DNA of 64,000 bases from positions 30,719,398 to 30,783,397 of the forward strand of contig NC_092577.1 in NCBI RefSeq assembly GCF_037975245.1, given 5' to 3'. Numbering within the stretch: the first letter of the stretch is position 1; each line of letters opens with the position of its first letter. This document shows, one piece after another, positions 11,889 through 23,800 of this stretch. The notes beneath the pieces were generated by a model. That model made no database searches. It saw only the letters and a list, made by a program, of their open reading frames with translations, and had not been told where the DNA came from. Source of the stretch: Apostichopus japonicus. Taxonomy: Eukaryota; Echinodermata; Holothuroidea; Aspidochirotida; Stichopodidae. A program made the translations under genes and the position numbers.

Positions 11889-14800
11889 GGAGTGTTGGTT
11901 TTGTTGTGTAGATGTTGCTTTTCATCACAGAGTATGAAGTTTTTCTTCTTCGTTCAGGAAATCAATGTAATCTTCGTAGTGATAAAAGAAAATGAATGGT
12001 ACTTGAGACTCATAAGGTGTCATCTGTAGGTATGTTGATAACATCTGTTGACGTCAATCCATTATTACGAGTTGCTTCCTTGACTCGAGATGTTCTGCTA
12101 GAAATCTCTCGGCAAGCCGAGCAAGGAGTCCTCACCGGAGGCCACCGAAGAACGCAACAAACTCAACGCAAAACTCAAAGCTATCCGGGGGGAGAAATTT
12201 CAGACGATAGAGAGTAGGAAAGAGAAAGAAAAGGAGCTGCAAAAAGTCAGAGACGATATAACAAAGAAGGTGAGTCGATACTTACAGTAGGATACATGTG
12301 AAACGATGCAATCTGATTGGTTTATCTAGGAGAATGTCGGAAAATTTATATTATATATTTATATTTTTCTTGAATGTATTTGTGAAATTTATAACGTTTT
12401 TGGAGCTTGCAGATGGGGATCGAAATTGGTCATAACTTATAAAAAAATGGTTATAATTAAAAGGAAACTGGAATGCAGGAATCACTGTTTTGTACTGTGA
12501 AACCCTTTCTTAAATTATTTCAACCATTTACAAAATCATTTAATAAACTATTAAATATATATAAATTTTTCTAAGAAAAAGGTACATTGTGTTTGCTGGC
12601 TTTATAGTACATTTTGACCGGAGAGTTTACAAGTATAAATCTCATGAACAGTATGTATAACGCATCTCATTCATGAATGTGAATATCTGATCAAAATTGT
12701 GATGTCATCTCAGAGACAGATTCGAGAGGCTGTCATCCAGCTGTCCCGTGAAGAAATATTTGTGCTCTTAGCGCAGAATTATCTCTGCAAATTTTCAAGG
12801 ATGTTTTTGCCCTTAGCTTTTTATTTTGTCAAGATTACTACTTTATCAATATATTGTTGTAGCTATTAACAACAAGACTTGTATTCAGTGTTGCCGAAAC
12901 TTGCAAGTAGCATATCTTATTTCAGGTGGTGGTGTATTGTGTGCAAAAATGTTATTGTACTAAAGTTGCAGGTATGCCTTGTTTAAACCATAAAATGAAT
13001 GATTGAATAGAACCTTCTGTGTTAATGATGTGTCTGCTAGTCGCAGTTATTGTAGTGACATTGTGAAAGAGAGAAATTTAGTATCTGGTTGATTCTTACA
13101 AAGTGCAGAAAATGTTTCTGTCGAGTGTTGATTGTGGTTGAAAGCCATTGACATAAATACACCCAAGGGGTGGTGGCGGCATTTACTGTACACTTCCTCG
13201 TCTACCTGTCTCCTCGCAACCGATGCACTCTGTCTATGTTTGGTGACAAGAGTGAACAAGTCACCTGTATTTAGCACTGTACACCCTTAGCACTGTACAC
13301 CCTAAGCACTGTACACCCTTAGCATTGCGCTCTCTCTGTGTGGTGACAAGAGTGAACAAGTAACCTGTAGTTAGCACTGTACACCATTAGCGACCGGTAA
13401 CCGCTTGTCATTGACCCTCATTATTCTCTCACCCAAGTTTTGCAAATTTTTAAATTTTTCTTTTAATTGAACTGCATGTTAGCTGGAGTTCAAATGTCCC
13501 ATTTCTGTCCCCCTCCCCCCCCTCAAATACAGTATGCAAGCAGGGCCATAAGATTGAACGGTCCTTGGTAAGGTGTGTTACACATTTCAAGGTACATTTA
13601 CAAGCACTATGCATGCTTTATTGAGTGCAACTACATAGCAACATAAAGTAGTTCCGTCAAATCTAGCCCTAAACCATAAACATGGGCACCAGGAAAGGAC
13701 CAGCGTATCACCCAATGATAGGACCAGACGAGTACACATAAATCATGGCTCCCTTTCCCTTGTTTATGGAAATCAAAGAATTCTTGAAAATACGGACTGA
13801 ACATGTGTATCATTTGTATGCAAATTTCCCCCTTAGAATTCTGTTGACAGGGTTTTAACTGGATAGCAATTTCTACTTTAAATTTTTTTTTTCTTTTTTA
13901 GAGGGGGGGGGGGAACTTGGGACACAAGTCCCATTTATTGTGAAACATGGCATCCTGTTGGGAACAGATGTAGCAGTTTTGACCTACTGTAGAGATTTTT
14001 GAAATGCTTTCCAGTATTCTTAAGTACGTTTGTGAGTAAGATTGTTGAAATAGGATATTTCCCTGAAGAGGAGAATATTACACAATATAGATTCTGTAAG
14101 GGGAGTTCCCCACTGGCAGAAGTTAAATCAGCTATCTGAGTCTGGTCAGTCAGTTTAAGAAACAACAGTATACAGTAATTAATATAATAATAATAATAAT
14201 TATTAATTACAATACTCACAAATTAGATTTACAGCTGATAAAGTATATTAAGACAAACAGATCAAATTAAGAAACAAAACATGTTTGTTTTATATCGGAA
14301 AATAAATGTGGCCTCAGCTTCCGATAGTTATCACAGACTTACAAAGGCAATTCAAAAAAGCAAAAGCTTCAAATCATGGGGCGATAACTTCCTGAAGTTC
14401 AGTTCAGAGACCAGTTCGACTAGTACCGTAGCATACATATTAATAGTTATTTTATATAGTGGGGAAAAAAATTCAATTCAAAACATTCTTAAAAATACTT
14501 GCCAAACTTGTTCATCTTCAGATTGATCAGAGTGACATTGTTATTTCTAGGTCCTGGTTCCAAATGATATCAAAATATCCTAGTTTTTTTTAAGCATTTT
14601 GGAATCTCTCGGCTGACTCGTCTGTCCCTCCCGCTTGATTTATTTCTTGTCATAAATTTCATAACTTCATGATTTCTAGCAGACGTAGAAGATAAATTTG
14701 TCACTTAATTAGTCGGGTGATTATTGGAATGAAGCGATGCTGGTCTAATCTTCTAGGAACCGGAGAAGTATGTATTATACCGCATGATCGCAATTTGCAA

Positions 14801-17800
14801 GATTTGTTTACAGTACCAAAGTAGTCGGCTTATTATTGATGACCTGAGTGAATCTACCTCATCAAATTCATTGCAAAGTACTCGGGTAGGTGACTTTGAA
14901 TATGCCAAGGGAGCCACCAGGGGGGGGGGGGGAGATGGGAAGAAGGAAAAGAAAAAAAAAGCCAAGAGATAGAACAAGGTGTAAATCTAGTATACAGCAG
15001 AAAAGGAAAAAAAAGGTAAATCAACGAGGAACAAAAATTTGATGAGTGAATTGCCATTGGAACTTTTGTAGTAAATTTTAATTACAATAACTCAGGGGAA
15101 TTCCCTATTGATGTGGTAAAAGGCCTCACCAGGATATCGCTCTTGCTTGCAAACATTAATATGGGAGATTGCTACAGTATGTCATACTAAATTGACACCT
15201 TAAGTGGTAGCGAGATCTGTGATTGATGTTTTAATAAAAGGGGGGAGGGTGGGGGGGGGACTGGATGTGTTGGCAAGGTGTAAAGTTTTGAACAGAGTAA
15301 AGATTTGTTGTCAAAATGAAAATCTTGAAGCAGCTGTAAAATCCCCTTACAGCAAGGCTGAATCAATATCATAGCATAGAGGTTATTGTCAGCAGAGCAG
15401 CAGGAGCCTATTGTGTGAAACAACATCTCACAAAAGATCACATCCTACTACACAGCCTGGCTGGAGGATACTGCACTCCCTCCAGCATCCCAATTTTGGC
15501 ACAGTCCTGTATGTGTCACACACTGATACTAAACTCTATGGAGGTAATACTGTATGCAGAGTGTTTTGTTGTTGTCTGGGATGGGGTGGGGTGGGCCAGG
15601 ATGTGGGCCAGTGTGGGGTGGGACCAACCAAGATCGAGTGGCATGAGATGGGAAGGGAAGGGTAACATAGATGTTGGAATCATGCAATGGCATATATTGT
15701 TGTTGATACAAGTATGTGGAGGAATCAATTAGAAAGCATCATATTGAGGTTGACCAGTGTTTTTTTTTTTCAGGATTGGGGTGCGTGATGGGGTTGGAGG
15801 AATCAATTTAGAGTGGGATGAGATGGGAAGGGAAGGGTAACATAGATGTTGGAATCATGCAATGGCATATATTGTTGTTGATACAAGTATGTGGAATCAA
15901 TTAGAAAGCATCATATTGAGGTTGACCAGTGTTTTTTTTTTCAGGATTGGGGTGCGTGATGGGGTTGGAGGAATCAATTTAGAGTGGGATGAGATGGGAA
16001 GGGAAGGGTAACATAGATGTTGGAATCATGCAATGGCATATATTGTTGTTGATACAAGTATGTGGAATCAATTAGAAAGCATCATATTGAGGTTGACCAG
16101 TGTTTTTTTTTTCAGGATTGGGGTGCGTGATGGGGTTGGAGGAATCAATTTAGAGTGGGATGAGATGGGAAGGGAAGGGTAACATAGATGTTGGAATCAT
16201 GCAAAGGCATATTGTTGTTGATACAAGTATGTGGAATCAATTAGAAAGCATCATATTGAGGTTGACCAGTGTTTTTTTCCTTTCCCTTTTTCCTTTTCTT
16301 TTTTTTTCTTTCTTCTTTTAGTTTCATTTATTAATCCACTTAACAAAACCAAAGACAACCTGCTCATTGTTTAATATTTTTATATATCCTTTTTTCCTTT
16401 CATTTATTAATCCACTTAACAAAACCAAAGACATCCTGCTCATTGTTTAATATTTTAATATATCCTTTTTCATTTCATTTATTAATCCACTTAACAAAAC
16501 CAAGGAAAGACAACCTGCTCATTGTTTAACATTTTTATATATCCTTTTTCTTTGCCTTAGGGAGATATTTTATCTAAATTGGAGGCAAGTCTACCATATA
16601 GGACCGTGGAGGGATTAGACAGGGCATTAAAGAACTTGGAGTACCAACTTCAGCACAAGAAACTCACGTCTCGAGAAGAGAACAGACTGGTGCGAGAGAT
16701 CGAGACGCTCAAGCGATCGTGGAGCTTAGTCAGGTAAGGTGCCATGTCAAAAAGGAAAAAAGCTGCAGCAGCTGCAAAATCCCCTGCAGCCAGGCTGCAT
16801 AGATATCAAAGGAAGGGGATTACCCCAGCTGACCTGCAGTGCCTATCATGTGAACTCTCATTTGCCCATTGTGAGAAACAGCACAGCACAAGATATTTTC
16901 ATCCTACGCAGCCTGGCTGCAGGATGCTGCAGCCCCCTCAGTAACCTGCTATTGACACATTGTCAGTGTGTACAGTCATAGTTCAACGGCAAACTTTTTT
17001 TTGGATCGATCAATGTGAAGTATATTCTTACCATCCTGGTGCAATTTGCATTAAATTTCTTTAGCGTTTTAAGAGATGATGAGGATTATTACACTTTGTA
17101 CCTCAAGTGAACTTGAAGCAAACAGGAGTGATGTCATAGTTGTACACTGATAGTTAAATGTTTTAGTTGCTTTATTTTTGTTTTGGATTATAATAGGATT
17201 TCATACTTAAGATGGGATGTTAAGTTGACATTAATGGACCCAATTTTTACTGCATTCCTCTCTAACCTGTCTCAGCTCTACTATTGCACTCTCTCATCTA
17301 CCTAGCCTATTAACCGCTCATCTGCAGCCTCTGCGCCCTCCATTGACCCTCCTACAAGTAAATTCCCATCCTCAGTGCCTGTAGTGTATCAATATCCAGA
17401 TACATGTCAATTTTGAAGGAGAAAATTAAAGAGTTAATTAAGAGTGAATTTTAAAACATTTGTTTGTTTGTTTGTTGGTTGGTTGTTTGTTTGCTAGGAG
17501 AAAATTAAGATGTGAATTTCAAAACATGAAACAAGTTTGTCTCGGTGACATCACACCTGTTTCCATGACGATCATGTTTGGTACAAGACATATCAGGCTC
17601 AGCTCGTAAAGCCGACATCTCAAAAACGTGTCTTACAAATTGAGAGATAGATTGCACTAGGATGCTTCATGAATGCATGTACTCCCATCGTCGAAAGTCA
17701 AGAAATACATGTTTAACATTTACTGTCCTTTGAAACAGACAGCTGGGTGAACAGAATTTAATCGGAGACACACGTATCAGATAATCAGAAGATGACACAC

Positions 17801-20800
17801 TTGAAACAGATCTGGCCGTAGAAATACCGAAACAGCAAAAATATTACATTACATATGATCAAGGAGATCTCGTTCACAACAGACTTCATCAATGGGTGCT
17901 CTGTTGTCTCCTAATTCTAGCTTATGTGGAATCATTTTTGAAAAGCTCTTAGCATAGCATACTTTATGTTCCTTCTGTGTACCCCCTATGACACACAGGT
18001 GATTCAGTGTGTATTTGCATGTGTTTATAGGCTCTGCACACAATGGAAGAATTCAGAGACGACACGTTCTCAGGCATAAAAACCAAGGAAGTTGCAACAC
18101 AAACCGTTAATGCTACACCGAATTGAACATGATCTGTGCTACTGTAGTCTGTAAAGTTTGAAAAGCAGACGGTATTTAGCACAAGTGTTGTCGGGCTTCA
18201 CAGGATGTAGGAAGAATGTGTATACAGTAACGTACCACAACAAACAATACCGAGAAAATTGTAATTATCACTCATGCCTCACTGAATTTAACGTGATAAA
18301 ATTATGCTGGAACTGCGGTTTAAAGGGGGGGACGTCATCACAAATTGAAGCTATTTTGAAATGTTCTCAAACCTCGTATTTGCCGGTTAGTCCAAACCCA
18401 CTTTGCAATGACCAAAAGGTGGTACAGACTCAGGAAAAGACTTGACAATATCAATCTTAGAAATTGCCAGAAATATTCTACATATCATTGTTAGAATGTT
18501 CTTGACTCCTATAAATCCTTTATCATCCTTACCACCGGTGCGATATATTGTACTGGATAGATTTACAGTCTAGGGAACATTTCCAAGAAATGCAGTCATT
18601 CGCCTTGCCCCCCCCCCCTTCCTCGTTTGTTATTATAATGGTCCATGACAATGGAGACCTGTGATAAAGACTGATCTGGTTGAAGATTGTGTGACACACC
18701 ACTTGTTACTGGTTTATTTACACAGCTACTTTAGGAATGCCATCTTTGTCATCGTTGTCAATGTATATTTTTTTGGGGGGTGATATAAAGTACAGACTGT
18801 ACTAAACATTATACAACATTAAACATTATAAGGTCACACAGAGTTGAAGTTATGTATTTCCTGGAACAAAAATAACCCTGCATACCATTACTGCTGTTAT
18901 CATTTTGAAATTTAGTATAAATTCATCGCTTTTTATGGGTGAGACAGATTATACATCAGGAAATCAGATATCCAGTATCGCATTGCAAAGACAAATGCTT
19001 TGCAAAATGGGCAAATTGGCTGTACAAGTGCTTGGAAGGTTTTGTACACAGTCACCATAATACACAGACCTGTCAACCTGTTTGACCCCAAAATAGGGAG
19101 AATAACATTTTCAGGGCCAAAAAATAGGGAGAACAAGGGGAAAATAGGGAGGTTGGTAATTTTCAACTGAAATGATATAAATACTCCTAAATAAGTATAG
19201 TCTACTTATGCAATACAGTGAGAGAATCATCCAATCAGTGTTTCTTGTTGTAGTTTACAGCAGCTCGCTTGGCTTTCTACACGGTTTCTTTAGTAGGCTT
19301 CCATTTGAAACAGGGAACAGTGGACTCTGGGTACTGTGACTTCATGGCTAGTATGCTAGATAGAGCCCCTCCCATCAAGCTTGAGACTTGACCGACTGTC
19401 TGTCTTGTTCTTGCAAACTACACTGAATAGCCTTTCCTGTTCAGCTTTACTGTGGGACTAATTGTTGGCTATTTTCAGAAATGTCGCAACTGATGAAACA
19501 GTAAAAAACCGGGAGAATAGAATATGAAACCGGGAGGCCGAGAGATTCGGGTAAAAACCGGGAGTCTCCCAGTAAAACCGGGAGAGTTGACCGGGTCTGA
19601 ATACAAATGACAAAAGTTCAAGCTATCATATTTGCTGTGCAAAATTTGACCACTAGATTATTATTCCCTGTACTGTATGTTAATACTAGTAGCACAATAA
19701 AAAAATTTTGTGAGAGTCAATGTACAGCAAGATGGTGGAAATTCATGAATTAGTTTTATTTTTGGTAACTCCCAAATTTGATTCGATTTAATAGATTATT
19801 GTTTAATTTAAAAGAAAATCAAATACTTGTAACATTCTTTCCAAATTTTTCAGAGCTGTGTGTCTAATTTAATGGTAGCATAAGCAGCAAAATGTAATTC
19901 CTGTATTTATTTTTGGTTTCGATGATAATCGTAACACCTTTGCAATCATGATGGTGTATGTGTGTGTGTGACGCTTTGCTTGTAAACACAATATCTCAAG
20001 AAGGGAAAATTAGACCAATTTCATAATTGGTGTGTAGGAATACCACATTGAGTAAACCCTATTGTTTTCTGGGAGGTCAAACATTATTTGGGGACACCAG
20101 AGGTAAAATTGTGAAAACATGTAAACACGATATCTCATGAAGGAAGCTTGGGCTAATCTCATATTTAGTATCTAGTTGTGACATGTTGAGTTCAAGACCC
20201 TTATTATTTTTGGTGGAGATCAAAGGTCATTTGGCATTACCAGGGGTCAAAATTGAGGAAATCTTGTTATACTTGGCATTTGCATGAATCATATTGAGAA
20301 GAAGTTTATTGTTTAACATGGAGGTTTAAGGTCATCTGAAGTCACCAGATGTCAAACACTGAAAACCGTGTAAACACTATATATCTCAAGTTAGGAAGCA
20401 TGGAGATTTTTTATAAGTGGCATGCGGATGCGTTTTATTGAATAGAAAAACTCAATTGCTTTTGGTAGAGGTCAAAGGTTATCTGTGTCACCAGCAGTCA
20501 AACTTTGGAAACCATGTAAACCGTATCTCATGGTAGAAATCAGGACATTTATATGATAATAGCTGTTTCTGGTGAATAAGCAGAAGTCTAAAGTAATCGA
20601 AACTTCAATGCAATTTTTGCATTCTGGTTTGATAAGGAAGCAATTCGGCAAGTTTGTACTTTTAAAGCAGTGGAAAATTATAAAAGCATAACTTGCAAAA
20701 GCAGTCCCTTAGTAAGTTGAGCGCCTCTGAAAAAGAAATAGACTCACAAAATGCTATCCTGGCTGCCTTAATTGGATTGTGTCGACAAATAACTTTTTCA

Positions 20801-23800
20801 TGTTGGCGTTAAAAAATAAAAAAATAAAAAACAAATAAAAACAAATTCTCTTTCTCTTCGTTTTCCGAAAAGGGAGTATGACCAGAAGAAGAAGGACATC
20901 AAGGCAGACAAGGACAGTAAAAGTAAACTACAGGATGAAAAAGACGTGAGTAAAATCTTTCAAAATTATTTCCTATTTTCTGAATAGTCTCATCTTCTCC
21001 CGTCTCTGTTTAATGCATCGATTTTATGTTGCGTCGAATCAATTTTTTTTGCCGGGATCGGATCTTTTTTTCGATAACATTAACGCTCTTGTTTTTCATG
21101 AAACACACACAGAAATATTTCAATCACGTGAGCGATTTGAAGAAGCAGGAGGAAGTCATAAAACAGAGGTTGAACACCGTGAAGAGGAAAGAAGACGAAG
21201 CGTGGGCTAGATATCGAGAAGGAGGGGAGAGGAGAGATCAACTCAAAACAGGTATTTTACCTCCCTCATCATTTGCCTCCTCACGTCTAGCAACCCCGTC
21301 TGTAACATTTTAAGCCCTGTTATGCCTCTCGTATCCTGTCATATTTGTTGTACCCAGCCAGCCCCACCCCCCCTTTCTTGCTCATTGAGTGGTAAGAATA
21401 AAGATTAACTTAAAACAGACTGCACTTCCCCACCCCCCTCTCTTCTTTCATTGAGACAAGACAAGTGGGATCAACTCAGAAAACCATAAATTATTTGGGA
21501 TTCCCTATGTGTCATGTCCTCCCGTTGTAGGTCGGGATACTCTGTTCACGCCCTCTTCACGTCCTCTCCTCTCCTCCACCCTACCCCTTTCCTTTCCTCC
21601 TCCCATCTCATAGCTGCAAGATGACTCAAAACCAGTGTAGTGTTCCCTCTGTTTGCCATCTATTTCTGGGCGTCCTCATCTGTTGTTTTATAGCATTTTG
21701 TTACTAAGATGATTAGTCCTGGTACACTTCATACCAGACTCACATATTTTACTCAGTGTGAGGATCACCTAATGCTCCAAACCAAAGGTAAGTAAGTTTG
21801 CAGTAGTTTAAGCTGACAGTATTAGTGCAGAGGGGAATGTCAGTTTAGGAAAGAAATATGATTCGTTGAATGCCTTCACTTTTTTGTTATTTTTTTCTTC
21901 AGAAATTGACTTGCTGTATGAGAATAAAAGGCAGGCTTATACCATCCACAAGCAGGATCAAGAAAAATACAAAAAACACATGAAGGAATACAGGGAAGGA
22001 GAGAAGAAGAGAACAGAAGAGGCGAGGAAGGCGAGACATGCAGAGAGGATAAAACTACAGTAGGTATTCCAGGAAGGGGAGGACGGGGGGTTGTCAGGAG
22101 GGTGGAACTAGAGGGTGGAACAGGACGACACCAGGGGAGGGCAGGATGAGGTTAGATGGGGGGGGGCATGATGAGGTAATGAGAGGGACAGGACGAGGTC
22201 TAGAAGAGGGACAGAGTGACATCAGGAGAGGGCTTGATGAGGTCAGAAAGGGGGGGGACATGAATTCCTATTATCAGGTGCAGGACAGAGAGACCTATCT
22301 CTGCTGAAATGATCCGAGTGAACAGAATTCTGGGTAGTGCAGACATAGACGTACCCGGTCACCTATTTTTTCTCTCTCTCTCTTCTCAGGAGAGAATACG
22401 ATGAATCGCGAGAACCTTACTTAGAAGAGCGTCAGACGTGTGCTGCCTTAATAAAGTACCTCCAGTCTTACATTCCCCAGGAGGACGAGGCCAACCTAAA
22501 TACTGGTTAGTGATCATCATTTTTAGCACTTTTGAGGGGAGGGGGGGGGGAAGGGGAGGTTTGGAGAAACAAGATAGAAGTAGGGGAGGCAAGAGAATCA
22601 AGGCACACAAGTTTTGCAAGAATGTTTAATTTAAATCTAGGCTTGGAAAATATGTTTTATACTCCACTTTTGAGGACCGGGAAAGGGGTTCTGGGGTCGG
22701 GGGACTCTGGGTAGGAGTAATTTTTTCCCTTCCCCATTGCATCATGGATTGCTGAAATTTTAGAAAAAGTAAATAAAAATATTTAAAAAAATCAAAAATG
22801 GGAGGGAAAAAAATGACTTCTTACCAAACCGATGGTTTTTAATTTTTTTTTAATTGGGATGTTGTTTGGGCTTACCAACTTTCTAGGTTGCAAATGGATC
22901 AGATTTTTGCTTTTTTTTTTTAGATCCATTACGATCACGGTACTAGACTAAAAAAACTTACCAGCATAAATAAATAAGAGACACAACAAACCAGAATAGC
23001 AAAATTGTTTCATATATGTCTGACAGTTACACATGTATTTCAATGCCATCGCACTTTCTTTGCTGCTGTCAACAAATCTGTCATGGCGACGTATCTGTTA
23101 CCTCTTCATACTTGTGTGAATTGAGTACCTATTATGACAGCTATGTGGGTATTAATTTGCATGGAAGATGGCTTTTGAGAAGATGTAGTGAATGCATTAG
23201 TTAATTATTGTGCATCCCAATGCAGTGGAATATAAGGTAGTACATTGTGTTATGTTATGTCACAGACTCTTCTCTGCGCTGAATGTAAAACATCTGTTGC
23301 CTTATTAGATGTCAAAAAGTAAAAGAAAATCTGCATCCTTCCTATAATTAAGTGATAAAATCACATAGTTGGAGCCTTCTTCCAGCCTTACATCATTCCA
23401 ACATACACGCAAAAACACGCACACGCACACACACACACCCTTATCATCTCGCAACCTCTTGCAAACTTAAAGGCGTAAGATATCAGCACCCATTCATTTA
23501 TAACTAAACGAAGTGTAATAAAATTTAATTGAACATTCAGCACTATTGTATTGGTCGAAACATTTCTGTGTATCCAACAGTATTTAAGAAAGGTATATAG
23601 TTACGGATTATCACGGGTTGGTATATTTTTTAGGTAGAATTAAACGTAACTAACTACGTAACAATTACTGTAATTTTTTTTCTTTCTGCGGTTTTCGTCC
23701 TTCCCATTCTCCCAGCTGCCAAGGTTAGACACAGCACAGAGTCTCTTTACCAGAAGGACCAGAGCTTAGAAGGCGAATTTACCATCCTCAGAAGGAAGGG

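Noticed and set aside
15643-16277. Repeated T-run plus TTCAG as real splice acceptors for repeated exons
   Set aside because: The sequence after each is the same non-coding unit with stops, and the real exon frame continues cleanly from 12,269 to 16,561.
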